Shown here piece after piece: positions 26,991 through 34,938 of a DNA stretch of 64,000 nt. The notes beneath the pieces were generated by a model that was not told where the DNA came from, searched no databases, and saw nothing but the letters and a program-made list of their open reading frames with translations. Position numbers and translations under genes: made by a program. Numbering within the stretch: the first letter of the stretch is position 1; each line of letters opens with the position of its first letter. This DNA is from Conyzicola nivalis (GTDB lineage Bacteria; Actinomycetota; Actinomycetes; Actinomycetales; Microbacteriaceae), in NCBI RefSeq assembly GCF_014639655.1, contig NZ_BMGB01000001.1, positions 496,001 to 560,000 on the forward strand. The letters are read 5' to 3'.

Positions 26991-27974
26991 TTGGACGTGC
27001 GGGCAATTTATGAGTTTCCAGTCCCAATCTGGACAACGTGCGAGAGCTTGGGGCGGTCCTATGAGACGGGCCTCGGGGCTCTGCAATTCGACGTTCTGAT
27101 GCCCGCGGACGAACCACCTTTGGGCGGTCCGCCAGTCGTGCCGGCGACGGGACACGCCATCACAACACCTGACGCGCAAACGGTGTGGACGCAGGAGTAT
27201 GGCGCATTCATCCCTAAGTCGCTTCGTCCGGCCACGGCGGTCCACCGCGTGGGCGTGGCGGCTGTCGTCGGACAAATCTATGCTGATCGGCCATGGCTCA
27301 CGCCTGATCACCAGCTCGCTGAGTCGGTGGATAGATGGTTCGATAGTGCCCGCACTTGGATCGAGATCTTGACCGGTCAGGATCTCGATCCGCGTCACCG
27401 AGTGTACGACGCCGAAGCTGTCGGAACCGGGTTGACGTTCGTTGAACCATCCCATCAAGGCGCCTTAGGTCTCACTATCACCACGCCCCATATCAGGCCG
27501 CTCCGTCAGGTGGAATGGACGGCGATACTCAAATTCGTCCGCGAGGGTACCGAGCCTCCCCTTGAGGAGATACTCAGTCGTGATGCGCGTGCCGCGCAAA
27601 GACGCGGCGCCAATCGGCGCGCGGTCCTCGACGCCGCAACCGCCGTCGAGATCGCTCTAGGCCAACACATTCGCAAACGCAGTACAGAGCTTCCCCAATC
27701 TCAACAGAAGCGAATCAACGACAGGACGGCTCTCGGCGACTACATCTCGATCGCCGAGGACTCCCATACTGATCTCGCCGTTGCTATCGATCAGCTGCGC
27801 GCCGTTAACAAACTCCGCAACAACGCCGCGCACCGGGGTGAGGCTCCGGACAACTGGGAAGCCGCCACTGCTGTGCAGGTGATGATTGATTTTCTAGGCG
27901 CTCACGGTCGCTACCGCAGGACGGGTACATCTGAGCCCGACGGAGGGGAGTTCGTTGTGGCGGACCGCAAGTAA
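26991..27974 (+). CDS. HEPN-like domain protein (putative RNase effector)
   Basis: A 327-aa protein starting at TTG 26991, five bases or so after the strong GGAGGAGC box. The first 190 residues are mixed alpha/beta with no motif I can name. The C-terminal 130 residues are helical, with RRAVLDAATAVEIALGQHIR and then KLRNNAAHRGEAP, giving an Rx4H motif (Arg276-His281), the catalytic signature of HEPN ribonucleases. HEPN proteins in defence islands cleave RNA to arrest infected cells. No partner such as MNT or a sensor gene is adjacent. The HEPN reading rests on one motif plus helical context; it may instead be an ApeA-type or abortive-infection relative. Confidence 0.65.
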   Translation: MDVRAIYEFPVPIWTTCESLGRSYETGLGALQFDVLMPADEPPLGGPPVVPATGHAITTPDAQTVWTQEYGAFIPKSLRPATAVHRVGVAAVVGQIYADRPWLTPDHQLAESVDRWFDSARTWIEILTGQDLDPRHRVYDAEAVGTGLTFVEPSHQGALGLTITTPHIRPLRQVEWTAILKFVREGTEPPLEEILSRDARAAQRRGANRRAVLDAATAVEIALGQHIRKRSTELPQSQQKRINDRTALGDYISIAEDSHTDLAVAIDQLRAVNKLRNNAAHRGEAPDNWEAATAVQVMIDFLGAHGRYRRTGTSEPDGGEFVVADRK

Positions 27975-28278
27975 GGCGCGGTGAATACGCCGCTTCGAGC
28001 AATGCGGGCCGACGCTTTCAGGCATCCGAGGCTCACATCTACTGGACATTGCGGCGACGAGGCCGACAGCCGTAATGCCTCCGAAAGGCGCCTCGAGCAG
28101 GGGTGTTAACGGCGCTCGGTCATCGGTTGCACCATACCTGCTCGATTGCTGCAACTGAGTTGCGCTCGGTCTGAACGCGCGAATAGCGAATATCTTCGTA
28201 GTCGACGGTAGACGTCGATTACGAACGGACGCGGGTGTTGAGGCGCCGATCGCGCTATGACCTGCGAGTATTTGTCGC
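27975..28278. other. Intergenic region upstream of the TIR-associated genes
   Basis: About 300 bases without a convincing gene on either strand. Its only notable structure is the inverted repeat at 28197-28223. Confidence 0.5.
28197..28223. promoter_or_regulatory. Palindromic element, possible operator
   Basis: CGTAGTCGACG and CGTCGATTACG are inverted copies (one mismatch) separated by GTAGA, 56 bases before the GTG of the next gene. This size and symmetry suits a dimeric repressor site. No binding protein is identified. Confidence 0.35.
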
Positions 28279-28827
28279 GTGGTAAAACCTTCGGAAACAA
28301 TCGCGCGCGACCGGGAGCGAATCGTGCGCTTTCGCGACGTGCTTCAACGATTACTGGCATCCGAAAATGGTGATGGCGATGACGATCTCGTCAGTGAAGT
28401 GTCTGTAGCGGCGGGGGAGGCTCGCCGAGCATACGCACGAAACGATGGTCGCTCGTTCGCGGTGCAGGACGGCATCTGCTTGGTACCCAACGCAGATCCG
28501 ATGAGCCACTGGGCTTCACTTGTCAGCGCTAACAGTGATCTGAACGCAACGAAGGTCATCACCTCGCTCGACCTGGCGATTGGTCGTGCGCAAGTGCGAT
28601 TTGAGGACGCGCAACGCAACGAGCGCGGAGTAGTGGGCGTCGTGAGCGCTATTTTCCGATGGCCGACCACGTTGCGGAACGCAGTCGGTCCCAGCCTTCA
28701 ACAACAGCGCGCAGCACAGACGCTAGGTATTTTGGGGCAAATTGTTGTTGCTGCCGTCGGTCCTACCCTCAGCGCTGCGATCGTGCAGGCCGCCGTAATT
28801 CTATGGCAGACCATCTTCGCAGGATAG
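28279..28827 (+). CDS. Hypothetical protein with C-terminal membrane segment, upstream of TIR gene
   Basis: A 182-aa protein starting at GTG 28279. The first 140 residues are soluble and charged (ERIVRFRDVLQRLLASENGD; RRAYARNDGRSFAVQDGICL). The last 40 are strongly hydrophobic (GILGQIVVAAVGPTLSAAIV and onward), predicting a C-terminal anchor or pore-like helix. I do not recognise the family. It ends 88 bases before the TIR-like gene on the same strand with no terminator visible, so the two may form a pair in which one is effector or regulator. This pairing is inference. Confidence 0.65.
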   Translation: MVKPSETIARDRERIVRFRDVLQRLLASENGDGDDDLVSEVSVAAGEARRAYARNDGRSFAVQDGICLVPNADPMSHWASLVSANSDLNATKVITSLDLAIGRAQVRFEDAQRNERGVVGVVSAIFRWPTTLRNAVGPSLQQQRAAQTLGILGQIVVAAVGPTLSAAIVQAAVILWQTIFAG

Positions 28828-28915
28828 GACAGTCCTCATGGGCGAGGGCGGAAGGCAAGCATCGGCTGACGCTCAGATATAGTTCACTCATCTTTCTAGT
28901 GATATTGGAGTCACA

Positions 28916-29689
28916 TTGGCCGACGCTCTTGACCCTTCGCTATTCATCGGTTCTTCGACTGAAGGGCTGAGGTACGCCAAAGCTTTGCAGGCTGAACTCG
29001 ATCGTTCGTGCGAGCCGAGCATCTGGACTCAAGGGGCCTTCAACTCGACCGCAAGCACCCTTCAATCGTTATTGGAAAAAGCCGCCAACGTGGATTTCGC
29101 GGCTCTAATACTCACGCCGGACGACCTTGTCGAAACGCGCAACACGGTGAGACAAGCGCCTAGGGACAACGTTATTTTCGAGCTGGGTATTTTCCTGGGG
29201 TCTATTGGACCCGAACGCGTATTCCTGATCGTCCCTCGCGATACGCCCATGGGCCTTCCATCTGACTTGGCTGGTATCAATCAATTGGATTTCCGCTCCA
29301 ATCGGCAGGATGGCAATTTGCACGCAGCAATGGGGGTCGTCGCGACTAAAATGGAGCCCATCATCAGTCGCCTTGGCCTGCTGCATCCTCAAGAGATCCC
29401 ATCTATGGCCGAGGCGATTGAAAGCCATTCTCGGCGAAACACGCCCGCCGAAGAATCGGCGGCGCTCGAAAAAGAGCTTGATGCAATAGTGAAAGCGGCT
29501 GAGGCGCAAAAATGGGTAATACGCACCCGTTCAGACACCGCCTTTCGCTTGGTAGCTCCAGATGGCGCCCGTTACAGCTTCCCGATAGGCCAACCTGCTT
29601 TGACGCGAAATGAGTTACGGCCCTTCGCCCTCCAGCTAAAGAAGGCCGGGCTGCGTATTTCCAGCTTGGTTACGAATGCTCCAGCTTGA
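28916..29689 (+). CDS. TIR-like domain protein (CAP12/PycTIR type)
   Basis: A 257-aa protein starting at TTG 28916 with GGAG five bases upstream. Residues 8-130 are the bacterial TIR-like nucleotide-binding family: LFIGSSTEGLRYAKALQAEL, then DFAALILTPDD, and APRDNVIFELGIFLGSIGPE with the presumed catalytic Glu89, ending LPSDLAGI. Relatives in CBASS (Cap12) and Pycsar (PycTIR) destroy NAD+ when activated by cyclic nucleotides. Here the C-terminal 70 residues (EAQKWVIRTRSDTAFRLVAP, then FPIGQPALTRNELRPFALQL) are neither STING nor a cyclic-nucleotide domain and recall a HicA-like fold. No cyclase gene is nearby. So this is a TIR effector with a different sensor. Confidence 0.78.
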   Translation: MADALDPSLFIGSSTEGLRYAKALQAELDRSCEPSIWTQGAFNSTASTLQSLLEKAANVDFAALILTPDDLVETRNTVRQAPRDNVIFELGIFLGSIGPERVFLIVPRDTPMGLPSDLAGINQLDFRSNRQDGNLHAAMGVVATKMEPIISRLGLLHPQEIPSMAEAIESHSRRNTPAEESAALEKELDAIVKAAEAQKWVIRTRSDTAFRLVAPDGARYSFPIGQPALTRNELRPFALQLKKAGLRISSLVTNAPA

Positions 29690-30264
29690 GTGCCAGGTAT
29701 CATTTCGCCTGATTTGAGTTCCCGGCGAGCGCAGTTGCCGACGCTATCTTTCGATTCTTCGCAGTGTTCGCGCGCGTAAGTGGAAGGTTGATCACCTTGC
29801 TGAGCGGGCGGTGCCAACGACCGAGCGCTCAGAAGAGTGCTGTCGTCTCGGCCAGATGGAGACGCCGATCGATACATTCCCCGATGGAAGAAAAGCACCA
29901 ATAGGCCGATCATCGGCTGGAAACCGCCTCGGCGTTGCGTATATGACCCGGGCCGTCGAAGTCGCGGAGTGGCTTCTTGGTGTTGTGTTGTGGGCGACCT
30001 GCAAACTTGGATGCAACTGGTCGGACGAGATACGGGGCGCCGCGGGAGCTGCCTTCGGAAGCGCCATGCGTCAGCCTTCGCGCGGCCCGCATTCCGGGCG
30101 TGCCAGCGCGATGACCGGCAGTGGAGAGAGCTGACGAGTCGCCATGTTCCAGTTCGATCCTGGAGAAAGAGGATATTTGAGATCAGTGCGGAGGATAGGG
30201 AAGCGCTTTTCCCTCTTGACCTCCCCATGCGTTTGCTGGGAACAGGGAGTACTTAGGACGGCCC
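29690..30264. other. Gene-free right end of the island
   Basis: About 575 bases between the TIR-like gene and the right repeat. Open frames on both strands lack good starts, codon bias or any domain; none resembles an integrase or excisionase. The region may be decayed sequence, for example where a recombinase gene once lay. Confidence 0.5.
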
Positions 30265-30313
30265 ACCACGACAAACACGAAACGCTCTCCTCCGGGAGGG
30301 CGTTTCGTCGTTA
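30265..30313 (+). repeat. attR-like 49-bp direct repeat
   Basis: Exact copy of 3520-3568. The preceding bases GGCCC only partly match the tRNA acceptor end, so this copy lacks a functional tRNA 3' end. Host-type high-GC DNA begins immediately after it. Confidence 0.85.
30280..30305 (+). terminator. Hairpin, right copy of the tRNA-Pro hairpin
   Basis: Same 11-bp stem and TCCG loop as at 3535-3560. Before insertion this hairpin would have followed the tRNA; it now insulates the sigma-factor gene from island transcription. Confidence 0.55.
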
Positions 30314-30386
30314 ACGCGGGCTCGTCAGCCCTCGCGCCGACACCCCCGCAACTCGGTAAAATCGTCGGACACCCCCGACCGAGTGG

Positions 30387-31280
30387 ATGCCCGTGTCACA
30401 CGCAGCCGACAGCGACCTCGACGATGCGGTCGAGGCGTTCCAGAGAGTGCGCCGCCGGCTGTTCGGCATCGCCTACCGCATGCTCGGAAGCGTCTCCGAG
30501 GCGGAGGACATCGTGCAGGAGGCGTGGCTACGCTGGCAGTCGACCGACCGGACGCTGGTCCGCAGCCCCGAGGCGTTCCTGATGACGACGACCACGCGGC
30601 TCGCGATCACGGCGGCGACGACCGCACGTGTCAGGCACGAGGTGTACGTCGGGCCGTGGCTGCCCGAGCCGGTGTCGACCACTGACGATCCGGCACTCGG
30701 CGCCGAGAGTGCGGAGACGCTCGCGGTGGCGGTGCTGCTGATGCTCGAGCGTCTAACGCCGACCGAGCGCGCCGTCTACGTGCTGCGTGAAGCCTTCGAG
30801 TACCCGTTCGCGCAGATCGCCGAGGTGCTCGAGACGAGCGAGTCGAACGCGCGCCAGATCGGTCGACGCGCTCGGCTGCACCTAGCCGAGGAGCGACACG
30901 AGCCGGTGTCCGACTCCGAACACGACCGGCTGCTCGAGGCGCTTCTCGCCGCGATGCGCCTCGGCGACCTGGAATCGCTTGAGGCGGTGCTGGCTGAGGA
31001 CGTCGTGTCGATCTCCGACGGGGGAGGCGTGGTCTCGGCGAGCCGCAGGCCCGTCGTCGGCCGCGACCACGTCGGCCGCTTCCTTGCCGGAGTCGTGCGG
31101 AAGGCACGGGCCGGATTCCGGATCGACGTGGTGAAGGTGAACAGCCGGTCGAGCGCGCTGATCTCCTACGACGACGAGCCGGCGGTCGTCATCTCGATCG
31201 ACGGCTCGGCGGCCGGAATCGAGGGAATCTACGTCGTGGCCAACCCGACCAAGCTGCAGGGGTTGGGCGTCGCGCGATAG
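30387..31280 (+). CDS. sigJ: ECF41-type RNA polymerase sigma factor (SigJ-like)
   Basis: A 297-aa sigma factor. Region 2 is FGIAYRMLGSVSEAEDIVQE followed by AWLRW; region 4 includes LTPTERAVYVLREAFEYPFA and ETSESNARQIGRRAR. A C-terminal SnoaL-like extension (about residues 180-297, including ISDGGGVVSASRRPVVGRD) is the hallmark of ECF41 and acts as a built-in regulator. ECF41 genes normally sit beside a carboxymuconolactone decarboxylase, oxidoreductase or epimerase target gene; none is adjacent here. It starts 74 bases after the right repeat and converges on qcrB with nine bases between the stops. Confidence 0.88.
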   Translation: MPVSHAADSDLDDAVEAFQRVRRRLFGIAYRMLGSVSEAEDIVQEAWLRWQSTDRTLVRSPEAFLMTTTTRLAITAATTARVRHEVYVGPWLPEPVSTTDDPALGAESAETLAVAVLLMLERLTPTERAVYVLREAFEYPFAQIAEVLETSESNARQIGRRARLHLAEERHEPVSDSEHDRLLEALLAAMRLGDLESLEAVLAEDVVSISDGGGVVSASRRPVVGRDHVGRFLAGVVRKARAGFRIDVVKVNSRSSALISYDDEPAVVISIDGSAAGIEGIYVVANPTKLQGLGVAR

Positions 31281-31289
31281 CCGTCGGTC

Positions 31290-32849
31290 CTAGTGGGGCC
31301 CGTCCAGTTCTCCGCGGGTCACCGGCGCCACCCGGTCCTCGAAGAACAGCCGGGACAACCGCACGCGAAGCCGCTGCGATCTCGAGACCCGGCCGCGAGC
31401 ATCCGGTCGCATCTTCAGGGGAGCCTGCTCCTCGAAATCGACGAGGCGCCACCGCTCGTATTCGCCGACGGGCTTGTGCATCTCGATGTATTCGCCTCCC
31501 TGGAGGCGCACGATGCGTCCCGTCTCGACGCCGTGAAGTACGAGCTCGCGGTCCTTGCGCTGCAGCGCGAGGGCCACCTGACGCGTGACGATGAAGCCGA
31601 CGAGGGGACCCACGACGAGCAACGCTTGATAGAAGTGGATGATGCCCTCGATCGACAACCTGAAGTGCGAGGCGGCGACGTCGGCACTCGCCGCACCCCA
31701 CAGGGCGACGTAGAAGACCACGCCGGCGACACCGATGGCGGTGCGCACGGGCGCGTTGCGGGGGCGATCGAGGATGTGATGCTCGCGCTTGTCTCCCGTG
31801 ATCCACTCCTCCGCGAAGGGGTAGACGAGCACGAGCAGCATAAAGACACCGATGGCGGTCAATGGTGCGAGCACGGCGAGCGTGAGGGTGTGGCCGAACA
31901 CCACCACCTCCCATCCCGGCGGCACGAGGCGCAAAGCACCGTCGAGGAAGCCCATGTACCAGTCGGGCTGGCTGCCCGCGGTGGCGTCGCCCGGCGAAGA
32001 CGGCCCGTAGTTCCAGACCGGGTTGATCGTGACGGTTGCAGAAATGAGCATCACGAGCGCGAAGACGAGGAAGAACAGTCCGCCGGTCTTCAGGGCGTAC
32101 TTGGGCAGCACGGGAACCCCGACGACGTTGTCGTCCGTGCGGCCGGGGCCCGCGAACTGCGGAGGTCGCTGCGAGACGATCCGCGCGATGTAGAGCACAA
32201 CGAGGGCCAGGATCAGCAGCGGCACGACGATCGCGTGCGCGGGGTAGAAGGTCGCAATGATCGTGCTCGGGAATTCGCCGCCGAACACGAGGAACGACAA
32301 CCAAGTGCCGACGACGGGAATGCCCAGGATGACGCCGTGCACGATACGCAGCCCGCTGCCGGAGAGCATGTCGTCGGGGAGGGCGTAGCCCGTCCAACCC
32401 GCGACCAGGCTCAGCACGAAAACGAAGAACGCGACCACCCAGTTCAGCCGGCGCGGCCTGCGGAACGCCCCGGTGAAGAACATGCTCAGGAGGTGTGCGC
32501 CGAGGGCGGCGAGCAGCAGCAGCGACGCCCAGTGGTGAGCCTGCCGGATGAGCAGTCCGCCGCGCACGTCGAAGGTGACGTGCAACGTCGAGTCGAGCGC
32601 GCGGGACATCTCGATGCCCTGCAGCGGCACGTAGGCGCCGTCGTACTCGACCATCGTGGTCGACGGGTCGTAGAAGAACGTCAGGAAGATGCCCGTGACG
32701 AAGACGATGACGAGGCTGTATAGCGCGACCTCGGCGAACATCGACGACCAGTGTGTCGGTACCGCGCGATGGCGCAGACCTTCGGCGACGCGCGCCGCTC
32801 GCGACCCGTTCAGCGCCGCAGCGGCGCGCTCGGTCAGGGCGGTTTTCAT
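31290..32849 (-). CDS. Cytochrome b subunit, QcrB paralogue outside a qcrCAB cluster
   Basis: A 519-aa polytopic membrane protein close to actinobacterial QcrB: RQAHHWAS with His105 and His119 spaced by 14, LPDDMLSGSGLR, QPDWYMGF (the quinol-site PEWY equivalent), and a long hydrophilic tail (HGVETGRIVRLQGGEYIEMH). In helix D the first His is present (FYPAHA, His205), but the partner expected 15 residues on, His in the mycobacterial sequence as I recall it, is Tyr220 (ALVVLYIAR). Its start overlaps the ndh stop (ATGA), so it follows NDH-2 in one operon with no qcrC or qcrA. It may be a specialised paralogue; the main qcrB is presumably elsewhere. Confidence 0.85.
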   Translation of the reverse strand: MKTALTERAAAALNGSRAARVAEGLRHRAVPTHWSSMFAEVALYSLVIVFVTGIFLTFFYDPSTTMVEYDGAYVPLQGIEMSRALDSTLHVTFDVRGGLLIRQAHHWASLLLLAALGAHLLSMFFTGAFRRPRRLNWVVAFFVFVLSLVAGWTGYALPDDMLSGSGLRIVHGVILGIPVVGTWLSFLVFGGEFPSTIIATFYPAHAIVVPLLILALVVLYIARIVSQRPPQFAGPGRTDDNVVGVPVLPKYALKTGGLFFLVFALVMLISATVTINPVWNYGPSSPGDATAGSQPDWYMGFLDGALRLVPPGWEVVVFGHTLTLAVLAPLTAIGVFMLLVLVYPFAEEWITGDKREHHILDRPRNAPVRTAIGVAGVVFYVALWGAASADVAASHFRLSIEGIIHFYQALLVVGPLVGFIVTRQVALALQRKDRELVLHGVETGRIVRLQGGEYIEMHKPVGEYERWRLVDFEEQAPLKMRPDARGRVSRSQRLRVRLSRLFFEDRVAPVTRGELDGPH

Positions 32850-34162
32850 CGCCGTGCGCCGACCCGCTCGAACGCGTCACGCGGGTGCTGCGTCTGCTCG
32901 AGCGAGACGATGTCGCGCCCGAGCACGAGGGAGAGGATCCAGGCAGCGAGCACGCGCACCTTGCGCTCCCAGGTCGGGATGGCGAGCACGTGGTATCCGC
33001 GGTGCATGACCCAGGCGGGGAAGCCCTTCACGACGAACGGGCCGGACTGGAACACCCCCGTGTACAGTCCGAGCGTCGCCACGACGCCGAGGTTGGCGTG
33101 CACGTAGTCGTGGGGCAGCTCGCCACGCAGGCTCGCCACGAGGTTCTTCGCCAGCCGCTTGCCCTGCCGCACGGCGTGCTGGGCGTTCGGCACGGTCGTC
33201 GACTGGGCGGCGGTGCGGCTCACGTCGGGCACCGCGGCGTTGTCGCCGGCACCCCATGCGTCCACGACGATCTTGCCCGCGTCACGCACGCGCAGGTCGG
33301 CCTTGACGACGAGGCTCCCGCGGTCGTCGACGGGCAGGTCGGTGTGTCTGGCGACGACCGGATTGGCCGCTGTTCCCGCCGTCCAGACGATGAGGTCGGA
33401 GTCGAACTCCTCGCCCGTCGAGAGCGCCACGTGGCCGTCGACCGCGGAAACCAACTGGGTGTTCAGGTGCACGCGACCGCCACGGTCCTCGAGCGATTCG
33501 ACGACCCACCGTCCGGTTTTCTCCGAGACCTCGGGCAGGATGCGACCCGTCGCTTCGACGAGCCTGAAGTCGAGCTCGTCGAAACTCAGCTCGGGGTACG
33601 AGCCGAGTAGAGCGGTGGCGAGGGACAGCAATTCGCCGAACCCCTCGACACCGGCGAACCCGCCGCCGACGAACGTCGCGGTGAGCAGGCGCTGGCGATC
33701 CGGTCCTGGCTGCAGAGCCGCGGCGCGGTCGAAGTTGGCGAGCAGCCGGTCGCGCACCGCGACGGCCTCCTCGATCGTCTTGAGCCCGATCGCCTCGCTC
33801 TTCACGCCGGGAATCGGGAACGTGCGTGTGACGGCTCCGGCCGTGACTACCACGATGTCGTAGTCCAGGTCGTACTCGTCGCCCACGGCCGGCTGCACCG
33901 TGACGGTCTTGCGGGCGTGATCGACGCGGGTGACCGTCGCACTGAGCAACTCGGTGCGGTGCAGGTGGCGCCGCGGCGACACGAGCGCGTGTCGCGGTTC
34001 GACCGACCCGGCCATCACCTCCGGCAGAAACGGCTGGTAGGTCATGTACGGAAGCGGGTCGATGACCACGACCTCCGCCTCGCCGTGCCGCAGGCGCTTC
34101 TCGAGATTCCAGGCCGTGTAGAAGCCGGCGTAGCCACCGCCGACAATCACAATTCTTCGCAT
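32846..34162 (-). CDS. ndh: Type II NADH dehydrogenase
   Basis: A 438-aa FAD-dependent NADH:quinone oxidoreductase. FAD-binding IVIVGGGYAGFYTAWNLEKR is at the N-terminus; NAD-binding TATFVGGGFAGVEGFGEL is mid-chain; WGAGDNAAVPD and the quinone-side AAQSTTVPNAQHAVRQGKRL follow, then a membrane-associating C-terminal helix (VRVLAAWILSLVLGRDIV). I chose the ATG at 34160-34162 because GGAGG lies six bases upstream; the ATG two codons earlier touches the same box and is less likely. It heads the ndh-qcrB operon and would feed electrons into menaquinone without pumping protons. Confidence 0.9.
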   Translation of the reverse strand: MRRIVIVGGGYAGFYTAWNLEKRLRHGEAEVVVIDPLPYMTYQPFLPEVMAGSVEPRHALVSPRRHLHRTELLSATVTRVDHARKTVTVQPAVGDEYDLDYDIVVVTAGAVTRTFPIPGVKSEAIGLKTIEEAVAVRDRLLANFDRAAALQPGPDRQRLLTATFVGGGFAGVEGFGELLSLATALLGSYPELSFDELDFRLVEATGRILPEVSEKTGRWVVESLEDRGGRVHLNTQLVSAVDGHVALSTGEEFDSDLIVWTAGTAANPVVARHTDLPVDDRGSLVVKADLRVRDAGKIVVDAWGAGDNAAVPDVSRTAAQSTTVPNAQHAVRQGKRLAKNLVASLRGELPHDYVHANLGVVATLGLYTGVFQSGPFVVKGFPAWVMHRGYHVLAIPTWERKVRVLAAWILSLVLGRDIVSLEQTQHPRDAFERVGARR

Positions 34163-34350
34163 CGTCATCCTCCCGACCCGGGTGCCCGGGCGCCGCCGGG
34201 TCGACGATCGCCGCTTGCGGAGCACTTTTGTGGGTCATTACTTAAGACCGGATGATCCGGGGATTCGTGACAGCGTGCGGGGTGCTGAGATCGGCCCGAC
34301 CGTTGGCATTATTCACGAGGATTAGTCGGTGTCTGAGTAGACTCTTCATC

Positions 34351-34908
34351 ATGAAAACGCGGGCGGGGAAATGGGCGGTCACACTTGTCGCGATCGGGCT
34401 GCTGACTGTGATGCCAGGATGTGCCTCAACCTCTGACGGAGCTGATTCGCTCGCTCCAGTCGCCACCCCCACTGCCTCCGACGCCCCGGTGGAATGGCCC
34501 GCCGGAGCCGACGACGATACGCCCGAGTGCCAAGACGCGTCGGCCGCGACGCTCGCCATCGTCAACGAATCGCTCCACACGGTGGCCGTCGAGGACGGAC
34601 TCGTGGAATCCGTCCTGCACTGGCTGAGCGCCCGTCCAGACCGAGAGCTGGGGGTGTGGACGCTGACCGGCCTGATCGAGAACGAGCAGACCGCCCGCGG
34701 CACCGAGGGAGGCTACTTCGCCGTGTGGGCCACCCGCGGCGATCCGACCTCGGCGACGTTCGACGACCCGATCTTCTGGGTGAGCGGTGTAGCGAGCAGC
34801 CTCACCCGCTTCGGCCCGCTTCTTCCCGCGTATGTCGGCGCCTCCGACATGGAGGACGTGCCGCCGGCCGCGATCGGCTGCGGCACCACCCGGGCACGCA
34901 CGCCGTAG
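34351..34908 (+). CDS. Hypothetical lipoprotein
   Basis: A 185-aa predicted lipoprotein: MKTRAGKWAV start, hydrophobic core and lipobox VMPGC (Cys24), then a Ser/Thr/Asp/Pro-rich linker. The body (CQDASAATLAIVNESLHTVA; GGYFAVWATRGD) recurs in small actinobacterial lipoproteins of unknown role. The ATG at 34351 is preferred over 34252 because it sets the signal peptide. It is divergent from ndh. Confidence 0.72.
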   Translation: MKTRAGKWAVTLVAIGLLTVMPGCASTSDGADSLAPVATPTASDAPVEWPAGADDDTPECQDASAATLAIVNESLHTVAVEDGLVESVLHWLSARPDRELGVWTLTGLIENEQTARGTEGGYFAVWATRGDPTSATFDDPIFWVSGVASSLTRFGPLLPAYVGASDMEDVPPAAIGCGTTRARTP

Positions 34909-34938
34909 CGGCGCCGGAGGACGAGCTCGGATGATTCA

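Larger units (their letters stand above)
3520..30313. mobile_element. tRNA-Pro-borne genomic (defence) island, no visible integrase
   Basis: The segment is bounded by the perfect 49-bp direct repeats at 3520 and 30265. It holds an EcsC-like gene, a four-gene helicase/methylase operon, GIY-YIG, XRE-ImmA, MBL, GmrSD-like, HEPN-like and TIR-like genes. Base composition is visibly lower in GC than the flanks over long stretches (3600-6000, 10200-11600, 20500-30260). No integrase, excisionase, transposase, relaxase or replication gene was recognised, so the element is either mobilised in trans or has lost its recombinase. The bounds come from the repeats; the mobile origin is inference. Confidence 0.75.

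Noticed and set aside
29811-30256. Overlapping frames at the island right end as possible integrase remnants
   Set aside because: No integrase motif could be found in either translation.
30326-30333. GTCAGCCC after the right repeat, like the tRNA 3' end
   Set aside because: Eight bases only, outside the perfect repeat; probably chance.
30394-30400. TGTCACA, like an ECF41 -35 element
   Set aside because: It lies inside the sigma-factor coding start and no matching -10 element follows at the right distance.
32753-33610. Long open frame antisense to ndh
   Set aside because: GC-rich codon structure makes opposite frames long; the ndh motifs on the other strand are complete.
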